Part shown: positions 40,464-41,416 of the stretch, piece by piece
How positions within the stretch are numbered: the first letter of the stretch is position 1
Layout of the letters: every line of letters starts with the position of its first letter
Position numbers and translations under genes: made by a program
Notes under the pieces: model-generated
Databases searched by the model: none
Told to the model about the DNA's origin: nothing
What the model saw: only the letters and a program-made list of their open reading frames with translations
NCBI GenBank assembly: GCA_011176615.1
Contig: DUEG01000015.1
Span: forward strand, 1 to 41,416
Source of the DNA: Anaerolineae bacterium
GTDB lineage: Bacteria; Chloroflexota; Anaerolineae; Anaerolineales; UBA11858
Direction of reading: 5' to 3'
DNA: 41,416 nt

Positions 40464-40531
40464 CATTTTAATAACCATGATTGGGGTGGCAATAATCCAA
40501 AGATAAGGATTATTTAAAAAATCAGAATCTA

Positions 40532-41290
40532 ATGAAGACATCATCGCCTCGTCATTTTATTAAATTGATCTTGATTTTATCCTTTTTCCTTCTGTGCCTA
40601 ATATTGGGTTTCCGAGGAGGAGTTCTCTACAACCGTCTTAAAGGCGAAAATACGCCATATTCTACAATTACAGCGGCACCTACTCTTCCGCACCCTTTAA
40701 CCGAGCAAGAAAATATTTTACTAATCCTTATTGACGATATAACAAAACCACAGCCAACTCTTTTTGGAACCTGGCTCTTAATTAAAACTGAAACACCTCC
40801 AAAATTAATTTTTCTACCTATTTACCCATCAACTGACAACATCAACACTAAATTGGATGAAAACTTAAATCAATCTTTCAGCCTTAATAAATCAAATTTT
40901 CCGAATCAACAATATTGGAATGAACTCATTGCTCATAAATACTGGTGGAACAATTATATATTGTTAGATATAGAGGCTCTTAGCACTATCATTGATTCAA
41001 TTGGCGGAATTACTTACGAAAAAAAACGCTTAAGTGGTGACGATTTATTATCATTACTAACTGCAAAATCAGACAAATCAGAATTTTCAATGGACGGACA
41101 ATACTTTATAACGAAAGCAATATGTAATCAAATGCAGAAACATGAAGAAAAGAACCCTGTTGATTCGATATTCAAACAATCATCTAAAGGGATAATAACT
41201 GATTTTAATCCCAACGAATTAACAAAACGCTGGAACAACATCATTCAAGGACAATCACAATTTAGTTGTGAATTTCCATCCTTTCCCTGA
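40532..41290 (+). CDS. Degenerate LytR-CpsA-Psr (LCP)-like membrane protein
   Basis: 252 residues. One N-terminal membrane helix (about 9-33) places the rest outside. The extracellular part follows the LCP order: NILLILIDD (for NILLLGVDS), GTWLLIKTETPPKLIFLPI, NYILLDIEALSTIIDSIGGI (for VDFEGFxxIVDAIGGI). The conserved Arg and Asp residues that hold the polyprenyl-phosphate, normally in the SIPRDTYV motif, are replaced (FLPIYPST), so it is unlikely to attach wall polymers itself. LCP proteins otherwise ligate glycopolymers to peptidoglycan. It may be a non-catalytic relative or a different lineage-specific protein. No good ribosome binding site. Confidence 0.65.
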   Translation: MKTSSPRHFIKLILILSFFLLCLILGFRGGVLYNRLKGENTPYSTITAAPTLPHPLTEQENILLILIDDITKPQPTLFGTWLLIKTETPPKLIFLPIYPSTDNINTKLDENLNQSFSLNKSNFPNQQYWNELIAHKYWWNNYILLDIEALSTIIDSIGGITYEKKRLSGDDLLSLLTAKSDKSEFSMDGQYFITKAICNQMQKHEEKNPVDSIFKQSSKGIITDFNPNELTKRWNNIIQGQSQFSCEFPSFP

Positions 41291-41416
41291 TGCATAACCC
41301 AGGAAGTTCGTAAAACATATACATCAACCCATACTCCGCTTGGGCAATCATTTTTCCTGATCGCAGGATTTATCACACTTAAATTTTCTTGTCCACCATA
41401 AATAATTTATCCAATA
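41291..41416. other. Right-edge sequence without assigned gene
   Basis: 126 bases after the LCP-like gene. A minus-strand frame of about 50 codons without a start enters from the right edge and overlaps the LCP-like gene, but it is too short and unsupported to call. No RNA gene or hairpin is evident. Confidence 0.3.

Noticed and set aside
41291-41416. Minus-strand frame at the right edge
   Set aside because: Fifty codons without a start or recognised motif in AT-rich sequence; it also overlaps the LCP-like gene.
1-41416. CRISPR arrays, insertion sequences, phage genes or defence islands
   Set aside because: No repeat-spacer pattern, transposase, integrase or cas-like gene is seen; the content is housekeeping and signalling.

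Overview
The window is AT-rich bacterial chromosome with no plasmid, phage or insertion-sequence genes. Gene content suggests Chloroflexota, probably class Anaerolineae: serine/threonine kinases with PP2C and FHA partners, a RecG with a long N-terminal extension, a coaD / coiled-coil gene pair, an Asp23-fakA-fakB cluster, a zinc-type L28, and several conserved proteins I know only as lineage-type hypotheticals. The phylum call is inference from content. No 16S or other decisive marker lies in the window.

Layout. 1-42: 5' tip of a leftward gene that looks like purB. 392-6224: a tight six-gene operon with a Ser/Thr kinase fused to a PQQ-type propeller, a PP2C phosphatase, a J-domain/VWA fusion, a zinc-ribbon/FHA protein, a small unknown protein and an OmpR-type regulator. 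6259-7833: Hsp20, FmdB-like zinc ribbon and a NarL-type regulator. 7879-9674 (leftward): lipid kinase, SH3b membrane protein, DUF971. 9829-10875: second Ser/Thr kinase, which is non-RD. 11068-11250: rpmB. 11420-18183: Asp23, fakA, fakB/DegV, recG, coaD and a SepIVA-like coiled coil. 18427-19578: acyl-CoA dehydrogenase. 19645-26619 (leftward): small membrane protein, signal peptidase I, MoaB/MogA, a PHP-AlbA_2 fusion, a broken ORF, lon, a second Hsp20 and tRNA-Arg(UCU). 26636-28713: two conserved unknowns. 28856-34411: DUF2007, LysM/M23 peptidase, DUF192, CheY-like regulator, efp, a leaderless Cys-rich protein, a HAD-DinB fusion, and a cytoplasmic LysM / small helical pair. 34506-41290: fabL, cyclase-family hydrolase, atypical SDR, a TIM-barrel protein, ftsZ with an altered T7 loop, two small proteins and a degenerate LCP-like membrane protein.

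How the genes fit together. The left operon is a self-contained phospho-signalling unit: kinase, phosphatase, phosphothreonine reader, a chaperone/metal-adhesion adaptor and a transcriptional regulator. Several clusters concern protein quality control (two Hsp20s, Lon, the J-domain protein) and fatty-acid or lipid handling (fakAB, fabL, lipid kinase, acyl-CoA dehydrogenase). The right end concerns the cell envelope and division (ftsZ, the TIM-barrel/CWB2-like protein, the LCP-like protein).

The points I would check first are the J-VWA signalling operon with its CTG start, the FtsZ whose second catalytic T7-loop Asp is His, the PHP-AlbA_2 and HAD-DinB fusions, the EF-P with Arg32, and the perfect 17-bp palindrome on the hsp20 promoter.
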